From Tieghemiomyces parasiticus (Eukaryota > Kickxellomycota > Dimargaritomycetes > Dimargaritales > Dimargaritaceae): a stretch of DNA of 64,000 nt. The stretch spans positions 1 through 64,000 of the forward strand of contig JANBPT010000056.1 of the NCBI GenBank assembly GCA_027575765.1. Direction: 5' to 3'. Position 1 is the first letter of the stretch, and each line of letters starts with the position of its first letter. The notes under the pieces are model-generated. The model had not been told where the DNA came from and ran no database searches. It saw only the letters and a program-made list of their open reading frames with translations. This document shows, one piece after another, positions 22,645 to 33,652 of the stretch. The translations under genes were made by a program, and so were the position numbers.

Positions 22645-25600
22645 GGCCCAGATTAGGACAATATAGCTAAACGGAATACAGCTTCTGTCATCGAATTGGT
22701 TTATATATAGAAAAAAGAACAAGGGTACAATGGGATTACAATACACCCGAGATAAACCCGATAGCCGATGGGTTCGGCAATACAATATGACGTGTTTTAA
22801 TATCGGATCGGGTGACGTCTACGATGTCCCTTATTCTCTGACTCTGTTGAGGAGAATGGTGCGACGCGCTCACTGAATGTAAATTGGTCGCTAGATTATG
22901 AGGGACGGCGAGAATGCGAAGGTAGCCATGCTGGGACGTGGTGCCAGAGGTCATTCGGTGAGCAACAAGACATAGGTCTTGGCATCAAGGTTTCCCCAAG
23001 TGACCCAAGTCGCAGGTTACTCTATTATCGTATCCGCCTTTTGGGTAACGGCCCGCTTTCCTCATTTCTGTCCTTGGCATGCGATTTTGCATGGACTCAT
23101 GACCCCCTGGTTACCTGATGCCACCTCGCCACGGACCCGGGTACGTTAGGGCCGGAGTTATTCTGCCAAGCCCTGCATGTTCCATACTTACCCTTTTCTG
23201 ATTCCACCCAGAAGTGGCGGAGGGGGGGCTACCGGCCTTCAGTGGTGAGATTTCCGAGTGATGACTGTAGACTGTACGACCACATGACGTGAATCAAGCA
23301 GGCCCCTGACTGCATCATATTGTAGTTTCATGCGTAATGCTCTTCCAACTGGCTACCCACACCTTGAGTGGCATTTCTTACTCATAAATTACCAGACCAC
23401 GCCACGCATAAGCGTCATAAGCTGGGACCATGTACCTTTCACGTAGACCATTGCCAGGCCCACCAGCCGTGATGGGCAGAGGTATGGAGGGAGGGGAGGG
23501 GCACGGGCAATCACATTCCTAGATGAACCGCAACATACACACACGCACGGTCAGAGCTCCCTTGGGATGCCCGGTGTACGTAGCCTACATACTGGCCTCT
23601 AACCATGTATGATGGTGAGTGTTAAGTTTACCCTACGGTACTAGACACTCGCTAAAGAACATCACGCCAGGGTGCCTAGCCACCTGAATCGAAGTAGTTC
23701 ATCGCTTTTGGGGTCGACCTATTGACGATTGAAGCTACTGCCAGACCTATCTGGGGTAGACTGAAGGGTCAGTAGCACTAAACCGATGTGTGAAACGATG
23801 CAGCCTGGCCCTCTCTTTACAAAAACACGCGAATCCGGTGCACAGTCACCTGGGAGATATAGATACAAGATGGATGGTCTCATGGTGTAACATTCGGCCG
23901 GCCATGGGCTGCGGTGGCATCGAACTTGAATGGACGGAGGTGGTGATGGCGAAGGTTTTATCCGATGGGTAGACTCGTGTAACCTCGCCTACCTTCTGAC
24001 ATGCCGGGAATGATGGTGTAGGTACTTGGCGCAGAAACATCCCTGCCCCATGAGGGTCGGCTGGCCGTTCAACGGCGCAGCTGAGAAGGTAAAGAAGGGG
24101 ACAGGGTATTCGACCGACCCGTTGGGCGCAGCAGGGCATACCCAGCGCGACTATAGTACTGCTGTGGAGCCCCCCCCCCCCGTAGTAGCCCAGCAGTTCG
24201 CGACTGGGGGAGGAAGAGCCATGTCCAGCAGCGGCGTGTGGGGTGCAAGAAAACAAGGAGCGATGAGGAGGGGCAAGAGGCGGGGAGGAGGGAAATCCCA
24301 TAGCTTGTGTCTTCAATCGAACCCCCCGCCTAACCGCTGGAGAAACCGGTGGCGCATAAAAAGCAGCCGGGGACAGTGTCCTGGCCTGCTGCCTTACTTG
24401 ATTGAGCAACGCCTTCTTTACCGCTTCCCATGTCCCTTTTCCAATTTTTATCATACCCAGTTTATTTTAGACTGGTACTTACCTAAGTCGAGTCCATTTT
24501 TCCCTCTACCTCACGAACCGACCGTCACATTCATTTACCACCGTCGATTGAGTATCGTTGACGGAATTTCCTCACGCCGTGCTTTATTCGCAGCCCACAT
24601 TCCGTACACCTCCCTAATCTATAGTGATATGTATACCCGGGTTGCAGTCAGTTACCCACGCCCTCCCTCGATATCTACCTTACTTGGTTTGTATTTCTGT
24701 CTTGGACCTCCACTTTGTTTACCAACTCGCCACTTCACCCTGATTTAACTACCTTCCAGATTGCGTATCCGTCGTGAGCCCCTCACCTCCACATACCGTG
24801 TAACTACTTAGTAGGGTCAGACTCGCATCAGCTGCCACTACCTAGATGACAACTAGGCTGGTGTCCGTTTACTTCCTATTGTCAACGTCGGTCGGTCTAC
24901 ATATATATAAATACCACCCTGTCAGTCGCCCCGACCCAGCTACCGCGTACATTACGCTTCTTCCTCACCCCCAGCCCATGGCTGTTTCACTTGGACACCC
25001 ACCAGTCTCTACTTCCCTTTGCCTAAGCCTCCACGGCTACCCGACTTTTACTTCACTGTTATTCATACCATCCTAGGCACAACCAGCTCGATACTCTATC
25101 CTTCTTTTAGTACGACCCACATATTCATCTTAGCCCAAAGCTACCTGGCAAGCACATATACTTCGCGACAACCCACCGCTTTTCCTCCACTCGCTTCTCC
25201 CCTCACTGTCATTGCGGTAAGTGACCATATGACACCCATTTAGCTACTGCGGGAGTGGAGGGGGGAGGTAGATGGGGCAAGTGTACCCACCCTTGCGGCA
25301 TTCCGGCCTTGTACTCCACACAGCTCCATTTGTTTGCGCGTGCCTCCCTCTCCTTACCCCCTTTCGTCCCCCCCTTGCCCGTGGTCGCTTTGTATACCAT
25401 ATTCGTGTAATGCGGGGAGGGGGTTTGCATAGCGTCATGTGTGTTATCGAATGGCTTGACGCACGATGATTGTCCTAATCACGGCTCCGCAGGCCCGCAG
25501 CTTCCCTAGGAAGGATTAATGCCAGACAGTTGCTGCCAGAGATCCTCTTTCTCTGGTCGACTACTCCGCCGGAATGAATAGGTTTCTTTTTGGAAAGAGG

Positions 25601-26240
25601 AAGGGACCTGCATCCAATTTTTGGGTTGCTGCCGCCCTCTATGTAGCCTAGAGTCGCTACATACACGTGTCTGGCGAATTATTTCCAACCTACTGATTGG
25701 GATTCATCTGCCCCTCAGGCGACCACTGAAAACATTGTAATTAGTGAACCCCGTTTGCCTGCCCCTTTCCCTCGCACCGTCCAATCATTATACTGGCGTC
25801 CATTGTAATGGCTACACTTATATCACTAATTGGCCATTATGATACAAGGTTAACGCCTCTATCCCCACCCCCTCCCCGCCTCAATTTCCCAACCATCCTC
25901 TTGACGCTACAGCGCCGCGCCTGATCGTAGTTCACATACCAACCCGCCCGCCCGATTGATCTTTCACAATATTGTCAGATTTTCGACAGCTCTGCGGCTA
26001 ACCGACTGCCACTGTTCCGCGTTCTCCTCACGCGCTGCGTGCTATATAAACGGATCGGAGCCCGTCACCTCACCGGTTTCCCTATATCCGCCCCAATCAC
26101 CCGGAGTTGTACCCCCCCCCATTTCTCTGTGGTGCGCGCGCTTGACCTTGAATCACTTGTTGTGACCGTCGCTAAACTTTGCCACACCCTCCGATACCCC
26201 GCCTTTCGCGCCTCGGTGCACCGGCCCCCCTTTGGCAGTC
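22645..26240. other. 3.6-kb spacer, no gene recognised
   Basis: The longest empty stretch between confident genes. It contains a 12-base poly-C tract at 24170-24181 and a TA-rich TATATATATAAATA near 24901. From about 24480 to 25250 the plus strand is strongly pyrimidine-rich, like a long leader. TATATAAAC near 26042 lies about 200 nt before the F-box ATG and could be a TATA element. Longer ORFs (for example 23846-24454 minus) are low in complexity and match nothing I know. Confidence 0.45.
24170..24181. repeat. poly-C tract
   Basis: A homopolymer of about 12 C within the long spacer. It may also be a site of sequencing-length uncertainty. Confidence 0.7.
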
Positions 26241-27581
26241 ATGACTTTCGTCCCCCTCGATCTGCCCGAAGAGCTCTTTGGGCTCATCATCGGGTACCTG
26301 CCTTTCTCTGACCGGGTGGGGCTTTCGCTAGTCAACCGACCACTGCGCGAACGACTACTGCCCTACGTTTTCTACCAAACTAAATTGGCCAGTACAGCCA
26401 TCGACCAGGGCTCCAGATCCGATGAAGACGGTCACATGGTTCTCCGTCGGCACGGCCGGTACGCCCGTCGTGTTTACTGTGACTTCCTTCAATCACGTCT
26501 GGCTGACCGCGACGAGTTTCTGACCGAGTCGTTGCGGCATGTCCCTCACCTCCGACGCATCCATCTCCGCGGGCTGACGGAGCCCCTTGCCACCTACATT
26601 CCACGTTACCTTCCTCCGTCCCGAACTAGCCACCTCACTCATTTAAGCTTGACCCACCACGACAAGTACCGCGATGCCTCGAACGTCAGCCGTTCCCCTC
26701 CGCCCTCCAGCAGCGAGCTGTATCCTCCCGATCGGGGGCTCTTCCGTATCCTTGCGCGCTGCCCGCGGCTCCGCTTCTTGGAACTGGTAGGGCCCCGGTT
26801 CCGGCTGTCCTACCCGCAGTGGACCCAGCTCTTCCTATACCATTGTCCACAGCTCATCCACCTCCGCACTCGCGCTTGCGGAGACGACAACCTAATTCAT
26901 GCCATCGCTGCCGCCCTCCCGCGCCTTGTAACCTTGCAGCTGAGCTTTCACGAGATTGAAGGTCCCACCTTGGCCTTGCTCCCCCTCCACTGCCCCAACC
27001 TCCGCTCGCTCTTCATGTACCCGCTCCCCGTCCGACAAAACCATCTCTTGGAGACCATGGACGCGCAGCACTGGCCCCGCCTCCGTTACCTCCATCTCAC
27101 GGGCGATTACTACGAACGGCCGCCCACTGACATCGCTGCCATCGCCCGATACCTCTGTCCGTTCCGCCACACCTGGACCAACCTCCAGACGTTGAGCCTC
27201 GACAATGTCAGCCTTGGTGACCTCGTGTGGGAACAGATCGCCGCCCGCTGTCCGCAGCTCAAGGACGTTACCTTCGACGGCTGTCCCATCGCCGATGTCG
27301 CTCTCCGCCGTCTTCTTGAGCGCCTGCCTCGTCTGGAACGGTTCCGTTTGCGCAACATTGAGTGCGAGCTCACGCCAGCCTGCCTCCCGAAACGCATCGC
27401 CTCCGACCGCCTCTACCACTTGGCCATGATCATTAAGGACTTCCAACCCAGTTGGTTGTTCCACCTTCAGCCCCAGCTGTCGCACCTCCGCGAACTGGTC
27501 CTCTTTAAGTTTAACAAGAAGCCCAACCCCCACGAGGTTCAACAGTATTTCCCTGGCGTCACCATCAGCTTTGACAGTTAG
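26241..27581 (+). CDS. F-box/LRR protein
   Basis: 446 aa, one exon, started at the true ATG at 26241 (the open frame reaches slightly further upstream through a TTG). An F-box sits at residues about 6-45 (LPEELFGLIIGYLPFSDRV followed by LSLVNRPLRERLLPYVF). Leucine-rich repeats of the cysteine-containing type follow: RLRFLELVG, QLIHLRTRACGDDNLIHAI, RLVTLQLSFHEIEGPTLALL, NLRSLFMYPLP, NLQTLSLDNVSLGDLVWEQI and QLKDVTFDGCPIADVALRRL. This is the architecture of substrate receptors for SCF ubiquitin ligases. The F-box would bind Skp1 and the repeats the target, which is unknown. Confidence 0.88.
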   Translation: MTFVPLDLPEELFGLIIGYLPFSDRVGLSLVNRPLRERLLPYVFYQTKLASTAIDQGSRSDEDGHMVLRRHGRYARRVYCDFLQSRLADRDEFLTESLRHVPHLRRIHLRGLTEPLATYIPRYLPPSRTSHLTHLSLTHHDKYRDASNVSRSPPPSSSELYPPDRGLFRILARCPRLRFLELVGPRFRLSYPQWTQLFLYHCPQLIHLRTRACGDDNLIHAIAAALPRLVTLQLSFHEIEGPTLALLPLHCPNLRSLFMYPLPVRQNHLLETMDAQHWPRLRYLHLTGDYYERPPTDIAAIARYLCPFRHTWTNLQTLSLDNVSLGDLVWEQIAARCPQLKDVTFDGCPIADVALRRLLERLPRLERFRLRNIECELTPACLPKRIASDRLYHLAMIIKDFQPSWLFHLQPQLSHLRELVLFKFNKKPNPHEVQQYFPGVTISFDS

Positions 27582-28111
27582 GGTGGCAGTTCCATCGTGC
27601 CCCCTTGTCGATTGCCCGCCGTATTCCGATACATCAAGCCATTTAAGGCGGTGCCCGCCCCCTACCACTGGTCATCCACGCCTACCCACCAAATTATCCA
27701 GGGTGTCAATCACATCGTCACCTACCCCTCCCCCCTCACTCTACCTATCAATCGCTCCAAATCCGCAGGTCACTGTAATCTCACTATTAGCCTCTGTATC
27801 AATCGGTTGATTTTTCCCCAGTGTGCAGATTGGTAGGCCTGTTACTTACCTTTATAATTGCCCTGGTACATATATATTTCCCTCTCCTGTATTATTATAT
27901 TTAATACGCTACTTCTCCACTGTGTAATACAAACCCACTTCGGATCACAATCCGATCCTGTTGCTCTAAACCTATGGGAATGAAGTGAGCCCAATTGCGA
28001 TACACACATGCAAAATAGCTTTGACCTAGAATACGTAATGCTGCCAACTGTATTTATTCACAAATAATACTGTTCACATTGCCTGCTCTACAGCGTGTAA
28101 GGGGTTGGATT
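27582..28111. other. convergent 3' region
   Basis: 530 nt between the convergent F-box and OST5 genes. It is AT-rich with scattered TA runs, for example near 27870 and 27900. No coding signal is seen. Confidence 0.5.
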
Positions 28112-28675
28112 TTAGACGTAGACACTGCAGTATAGCAAGGTAAAGAGGAGGGCGAACGCGAGGCTCACGCTGGAACCAGCGGCAAGGCTGAACTCCTTCA
28201 AGGGCGCATTCCGGGGAAGGCTGATGCAGGCACAGTGATCGAGGGGAAGATGGGCGGTACACGGGTAAGCGACCGCGGTCTGATTGCAGTTCCTCAGTTC
28301 CGTTGGAAGGCTGGCCCATATCTAGGTAAATCAATTGGTGTAATACTCAGCAATGTGAGAAGTACGTGGCTACTTACATGCTGTAGGAGGCCATGAGTGA
28401 CAGACCCAATACGAGGGACACGACGGCGAGGTAGGGGAAGCTCGAGAGAGGTAGCATCGGCTGGAAAGTCAGACCAGTAAATGACGAGGTCTGAAGACGT
28501 TACAAGTAACGAGGTAATTGGTAGTGGCAAGGTGGTATTAGACTACTGGGTACCCGGTATCCGCCGGACTCTTTGATGTGCTGGGTTTGCACTGTCTGTA
28601 GGTTTTTCCACCGGACCATGCTGGCCGGGCCCAGAACCTGTAGGCTTCGGAAATGAGGGGGCTTACATCACTCAT
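28112..28675 (-). CDS. OST5: oligosaccharyltransferase subunit OST5/TMEM258
   Basis: Three exons read from splice sites: 28675-28667 (nine bases, M-S-D, donor GAT|GTAAGC), 28460-28378 (acceptor TTCCAG|CCG, donor AT|GTAAGT) and 28220-28112 (acceptor CATCAG|C). Phases match and the product is 66 aa. It has the TMEM258/Ost5 layout: a short luminal start, a first helix (FPYLAVVSLVLGLSLMASYS), a short loop containing PLKEF, and a second helix ending LLYCSVYV. Family members keep the same spacing, a Lys-Glu pair before helix 2 and a terminal Tyr-Val. This small subunit belongs to the Ost1-containing subcomplex of the ER N-glycosylation enzyme. The protein is somewhat shorter than the human (about 79 aa) and yeast (about 86 aa) versions. 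No exon reaches ORF-calling length, so it is easily missed. Confidence 0.75.
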
Positions 28676-29093
28676 GGTTGACAATGGGACAGCCGGCTGT
28701 AAGGGAATGTGAAGTGGGGGTAAAAAGTACAGGATGAGCCGAGAAGGTGATGGGAAACGCGCTGGCTACCCAGTTGACGAAGATGAGGAATGCGGTGAAT
28801 GCATTCGAAACAGGCAACCAGTAGTGACCACAGACGTGCTCTGTCCAACTGGCCGGCCGTAGGCGTGGGATACCCAGGTACCAAGGGAGCCGCGAGCCAT
28901 TACCAATTCACCATCTCGCTGGCACCACCCTCCTCCTTCCTTTCACTTTTCGCCCTTCACCCCATTTCCTACTTTGACTCTGCACTCCTAACTACCGCCA
29001 CCACCAAACCCAGCATCTCACTCATACGCGATCGACGACCCTTATTAATCTCAGCCAAATCAAATCCCGAGCTGCACCCTCCCCTACCCAACC
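28676..29093. promoter_or_regulatory. shared divergent promoter of OST5 and RRM gene
   Basis: 417 nt separate the two start codons of diverging genes, so both promoters must lie here. The side next to the RRM ATG is pyrimidine-rich on the plus strand. A hydrophobic open frame at 28680-28880 minus is interrupted by a stop before any usable donor, and I treat it as leader. Confidence 0.5.
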
Positions 29094-29573
29094 ATGACGC
29101 TATCCCAGCTTTTCCGCCTGTCGACACGACAGCCCGTCGTCATTAGTCCGGCTTTTCGTGTCCTACCCGTCACCTGGTCCCGGCCATACACCGCCGACGA
29201 GCGACCCGCCCCGGTCGAAGAACGGGGTATTTACGTCAAGAACCTTCCGTGGAAGACCTCATGGGACGAGGTGGCCCTCCTGTTCAGTGAGTTTGGCCAG
29301 GTCCTGCGGCTCAACCTTCCCCGGGCACCCAACGACAAAGGCAGGGGTGAAGGTCTGCGCATGTTGGGTCACGCCTTCGTCAACATGCAGAAGGAGGACG
29401 CCTTCCGCGCCGTCGACAAGCTGAACGGGTTCAATTTCAAAGGCCGGACGTTGCATGTGTCTTTGACCCGGTCACTCCCCAAGGTGTCGACTGATCGTGT
29501 CGACCATCGCACCTTGAAGACACGGGTGACTTCTTACGGTCCGCGCCCTGGCAAGCCCGGTCCGAAAGACTAG
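29094..29573 (+). CDS. RRM-domain protein with mitochondrial-type presequence
   Basis: 159 aa, one exon. The N-terminus (about residues 1-33, rich in Arg, Ser, Thr and hydrophobics with no acidic residue) looks like a mitochondrial targeting sequence. A single RRM covers about 45-125. RNP2 is visible as IYVKNLPW, and RNP1 as MLGHAFVNM, a departure from the usual K/R-G-F/Y-G/A-F/Y pattern. A basic Pro/Gly-rich tail ends KPGPKD. The likely role is RNA binding in mitochondria; location and targets are inferred. It is transcribed divergently from OST5. Confidence 0.8.
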   Translation: MTLSQLFRLSTRQPVVISPAFRVLPVTWSRPYTADERPAPVEERGIYVKNLPWKTSWDEVALLFSEFGQVLRLNLPRAPNDKGRGEGLRMLGHAFVNMQKEDAFRAVDKLNGFNFKGRTLHVSLTRSLPKVSTDRVDHRTLKTRVTSYGPRPGKPGPKD

Positions 29574-29896
29574 GAATTGATCCGTGCTACCACTGATTGT
29601 ATGGTCTGTTCGTCCTTGGCTTCGTCGTATATGTACTCTAACCACTCACCCCCCCTCCTTCTCCCCCGTCAGTTGCATCCCGCTCAATCCCCATTAAATC
29701 ATTTAAATCACATTTATTCGCCTTAGAGGTACGGCTGCGTATAAAGTGACAGTATGCCTCCATGGCTAGTCTAATAGATCTATCCAGTACAGACTGGCAA
29801 GCCTGTCCAGCTCGGTTCGCTTCCATGGGATGGGTCGCCTAACCATCTGGATACCTATCACAACCCCCGCCACCTCGCACTCACCGATTGAGCCGC
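29574..29896. other. convergent 3' region
   Basis: 320 nt between the convergent RRM and uS19m genes. It contains short AT-rich tracts near 29690-29710 (ATTAAATCATTTAAATCA) suited to 3' end formation. No gene is seen. Confidence 0.5.
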
Positions 29897-30154
29897 CTAC
29901 TTGTTCTTGGTCTGGCGGTAGCTGAATCGCACCCGGGTGGGCGCAAACTCGCCCAGCTTGTGACCCACCATTTCGGCGGTGACGGCCAATGGTAGGTAGT
30001 TCTTGCCGTTGTGGATCAAAAATTTGGCGCCGACATGGGACGGGAGGATGGTGCAGGCCCGAACCTTGGTCTTGATGGGGATCCCCCGCTCGATCGCCTG
30101 CTTAAGGTTGGGGAAGTTGACGAAGAATGGGCCTTTCCATACTGAACGAGTCAT
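29897..30154 (-). CDS. RSM19: mitochondrial small-subunit ribosomal protein uS19m
   Basis: 85 aa, one exon, ATG at 30154. The sequence opens [11 protein letters not shown] and contains the hallmark uS19 segments: [40 protein letters not shown] and a basic end [15 protein letters not shown]. uS19 sits in the head of the small subunit. The length is near that of yeast Rsm19 (91 aa). Because fungal mitochondrial S19 is nuclear-encoded and this copy lies among nuclear genes, I call it the mitochondrial form. No cleavable presequence is apparent, as is common for this small basic protein. Confidence 0.93.
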   Translation of the reverse strand: MTRSVWKGPFFVNFPNLKQAIERGIPIKTKVRACTILPSHVGAKFLIHNGKNYLPLAVTAEMVGHKLGEFAPTRVRFSYRQTKNK

Positions 30155-30500
30155 GGTGATGAATCAAATATACTGCCTGGTAGGGTGAATGGGCGAGGGC
30201 GTGTTAACAGAGGATAAAGAAATATCGAAGTAGAAAAAGTGACAGCTGGAATGGTGTCGATCGATAGCAACGAATGTGGAATGATTAGGAAGCGTACGGT
30301 TATGGGTTTGGCCGTCAAATGTGTACAAGTAGGAACTGGAGATGCAAGCCAGCCAGGTTTTCACTCGCTGATTCGCTCCCCACACTGGGCTGTTCACAAC
30401 AAACTATCTATTGAAGAGTCTAGTTTGAGAGCCCGTTGGCTGCTTTACTATCTTTTTTTTAACCATGGATAATAGAACCAAAGGCGCAGCTCCAAGTCAC
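30155..30500. other. spacer between uS19m and NAD(P)HX dehydratase
   Basis: 346 nt between two minus-strand genes. It holds the uS19m promoter and the 3' region of the upstream gene. No gene is recognised. Confidence 0.5.
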
Positions 30501-32407
30501 CTAGAAAGTGTCGGGAAACAGCTCTTCGTACGCCGCCTGAATGAAATCCAGCAAATTGACGGTCATGGTGGCGCGGCGGAACTTTTCGAAGGCCTTGCGT
30601 GAGGCACGGCGGGTGACGCAGCAACCGGCGTAGGCGGCCAGCATGGGGATACGTTGCGGGTCGACCTCCCGGCCGTGCTTCCAGACGTTGCTCTGGTAGG
30701 CTACGCCCCAGGCCATGAACGTACCTAGGACGCCGGACAGAACGTCCCCCTGGCCGCCGCAGCGCTTCAAGCCACCCTCTTCCTCGCAGACCAGTATTTC
30801 CTCGCCGTTGGAAACGATGTCCTGGCGGCCCTTCTGGATAACGGTAACCCCGCCGAGGGCACGGCTGAGCGCACGAGCCGCGTCACCCTGGGTTTTGTCC
30901 TCGGTGGACACATCCGTAGCCTCGCACAGCCGCTTGAATTCGTTGATGTTCGGCGTGATGATGCAGTTCGGGTAGCCCGCCAGTAGCTGCGGGTCACGCT
31001 GAAGCGCGTAGAGGCCGTCCTGAAAGTGACAAGCGGTAGGAGAAAATTTGCAGATAGCAGCCGGTTTAGAGGGTTCCTGCCGGTACAATTCTGATCCAAG
31101 GAATTCTAGTATGCAGCCCTCTCCAATGCACAGGCTATTGTAAAGCGTACGGTCATTAGCCTCTTATCCCTCAGTATGTACTCACTGCGTCCACAACAAT
31201 CGGTATATTCCGCTCCTTGGCCTTGTTGATCACCTCGGCCGTGCACTGGAGCATGAGGTCGTCGCGGGAGAGACCTGGGCCAACGACCAGGACGTGGAGG
31301 CGCGGTAGCAGCTGTGCCACGCGTTCCACAATACTGTCAACTGTGCTGCCGTCGTCGTCGACCACTCCGTCCTTGTGCAAACTAGTGTAAACGATATAGT
31401 ACAAGTGTCCGTGTCAGTTGTTAAATACCTCAAGTCCCATGTGACTTTCCCTATCGGGTCGTGTGTGCACCGAATACCCTTAAAACCGAAAATGCGCACT
31501 CGGATCATACCGGGCGTCAGCAAACTTACGCTGATTTACGCAGGTACGGATGGACCATGAGGTCGGGCGCGTAGCCCTGGAGAGTAGGTTGGAGAATAGA
31601 AAGGGTTTGCATTAGACCTGGACGTTAGCAACGGGTCTGCCCAACAAAGTTGTGTTGTGCGACAGCCATGGTCGTCGCCTCGAACCTTTACCTGTTCTCC
31701 CTCCCCCAGCTGGTGCTGTCAGGTCCTCCTTCCCCCCCGTACGCCCTGGGTGGTGAAGCACTCTTACCTTGATCGGGCCTGCTGCTCCTTGTTCGCAAAT
31801 CACGTGGCACATGTCAGCGCCCTTACGGTCATCGGATGTCGCGGTGTAAAAGTGGTCACCAGGTAATCAGTTAGTGCAAGCGGTAGGCTCAGCTGCCTTC
31901 TTTTATATATATAAAAGGGAATGTACCCCGCCGATGCCACAAATCTTACCAAATGCAAAGCGGACATGCCGCTGAAATAGGGCGCTCCGGTATAGCTGGT
32001 TAGGTGTAGCAGGGACCAAGAAGATACGCCGGTCAGATATAATGAATTAGTTGTCTACGGCCTTTATCCATCTTCCGGGTGCGCTTAACTCGCCTGGTCA
32101 GATGTACCATGGACTAACTTACTCTTCCGAGCCACCAAGTATTGCGACCCTCCCTGATTTACCCAACAGTATGAACGATAGTGGTTGAAATCAGCCCGGA
32201 AATTAGTCAGGGTGAGTTATTGATAATAATATAGCTGGATATGGACCCGGGCAAACCTTCGCCTCGCCATACATGGGGAGCCATGTCCAACTAGTCAAAC
32301 TTACCCGCCTGTCCCTTATGGAGCTCAGGTGAGAGAGGTGGAATGAAGTGTTTGACAGTGGCGAGTGGGTTGCCCATAGTGGTCGTTACCAAACGGCGTA
32401 GTGACAT
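30501..32407 (-). CDS. ATP-dependent (S)-NAD(P)H-hydrate dehydratase
   Basis: Seven exons: 32407-32305, 32153-32123 (31 nt), 31995-31950 (46 nt), 31821-31768, 31576-31530, 31381-31186 and 31019-30501. All junctions are GT-AG and phase-consistent, giving 331 aa. The enzyme repairs hydrated NADH and NADPH (NADHX/NADPHX). Visible family motifs, in order: HKGQAGRVAILGGSEDYTGA, PYFSGMSALHLGADMCHV, YAPDLMVHPYLR, VLVVGPGLSRD, ITPNINEFKRLC, VIQKGRQDIV and the catalytic CGGQGDVLSG. The first ATG would add MSLRRLVTTT, a possible mitochondrial presequence; a second Met at residue 11 would give a cytosolic form. Length and order match the CARKD/YKL151c family. Only the last exons are visible as long ORFs. 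Confidence 0.92.
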
Positions 32408-33652
32408 GCGCTGAATGTGGCGAAGCTGACCAATTGCCCTAGGTAAAGGTAGTGGGGGGGATAAATGAGAACGAGAGGGGGGTTCGTGGTCGGCTAAAAG
32501 GGCGAAAGATAGGTAAGGCAGGGAAGCCTTGTGACGGTGACTTCATAGACCTTTCCCATGGCGAGTGATGCGCCCATGACCTCAGTCCCTGAGACCACTA
32601 GGCGTCTGGGCGTCACGAACAGTCTCCGCCTGATACACAGTGGTGGGCGAGTTTTAGCAGTGAGATGGGCCCCTCCATACAAAGCAGATGGCGTATCCAC
32701 ATCACGTGATATTATAGCCCTCTCAAATCGGTTGGGGGGTCCAAGTGGCCATGGCGTCCCGGTTGGCAGTGCGGCTACATTATGCTCAACGTTCTTGGAG
32801 GAGGCCGAGCATTTATTACAATTGCGCCTGTACGCTGGTCGTTTTGACCTGTTTAAGCGCTGCTGCTTGTGTACAGTGCGTAGGTGCGGCTACCCCATGG
32901 CCACGCCTGACTATGTAGCGGACCAGATCCTTAAAGGTGCAATGTCACGGAAAATGTGAGTGGGCAAAGAGTATCATATCATCTCGCCGCCATATCCCAA
33001 CCCTCGTCCGCCTCACTCCACCAATTTGGCTGGCTTGTGCGGCCCTCCTGGCCCACATCCCCCCTCCCCATCCTATGGGGCCCTACGGCACGCGCCAGCT
33101 GCCCCGCCAGTCAGTCAGCCCAACCACCACCCCCACCCTTGTGGAGTCCTTTGGGTGTCTCAAATCTCCACCCTGCCTCAAGGATTCACTCCATGTTCGA
33201 ACGTTGCCTCTCTGTGTGATTCAATTCTCCCTCCTTACAGACGCACTTTCTTCAAGACCGATTCGGCCCCAATTCCATCGAATCATCGCACCCTATTTCC
33301 CTCCTGTTCGTCGCCGTACGTGTGCTCTCACCTTTTTTTTCGTTCCCTAGGTACGGTACTATACGCTAGTCGTAATCCTTCGATCGTGCCTCTAGTCCAC
33401 TGCCGCGCTACCGCGGCCCCTAGATGTGCAGCCTCTCCTATTGTGGTAGAGCCTAGACCTCGCTCGGGATCACCCGGCCTTTCTGATCTTTTAGGATGGC
33501 CCTGGCTAGACTAACGATGTTCATCCATAGTCTACGAGGTGCCACCTTGGACTTTAGATATGAGACCAACTTACTAACCGGTACCTCCGCACTATCCTTT
33601 CCCCCTCCCGGAAAACCCTCACCACCCGTCCACCAGACTTTTCCGTTCCGCC
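32408..33652. other. divergent spacer, possible small ORF
   Basis: 1.25 kb between the diverging dehydratase and cytochrome c1 genes. A plus-strand ATG frame at 32558-32959 (133 aa) is open but matches no family I know. It starts only 150 nt from the dehydratase start, so it is more likely chance or leader than a gene. From about 32990 the plus strand is pyrimidine-rich up to the cytochrome c1 ATG. Confidence 0.4.

Noticed and set aside
23846..24454. 202-codon minus-strand ORF in the long spacer
   Set aside because: Low-complexity, crosses the poly-C tract and matches no family; treated as chance.
26892..27668. 258-codon minus-strand ORF opposite the F-box gene
   Set aside because: Antisense shadow produced by biased codon use in the leucine-rich repeats.
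28311..28377. shorter intron 2 for OST5 using the acceptor GGCCAG at 28311
   Set aside because: The frame would stay open but would insert a 30-residue Cys-rich loop absent from Ost5/TMEM258. The downstream acceptor at 28221 gives the family spacing exactly.
28680..28880. hydrophobic minus-strand frame (FTAFLIFVNWVASAFPITF) as an upstream exon of OST5
   Set aside because: It meets a stop before the donor, has no in-frame ATG after the preceding stop, and the OST5 ATG-Ser-Asp exon makes it unnecessary.
32558..32959. 133-codon plus-strand ORF
   Set aside because: No recognisable family, no splice partners, and placed in a divergent promoter interval; kept only as a note.
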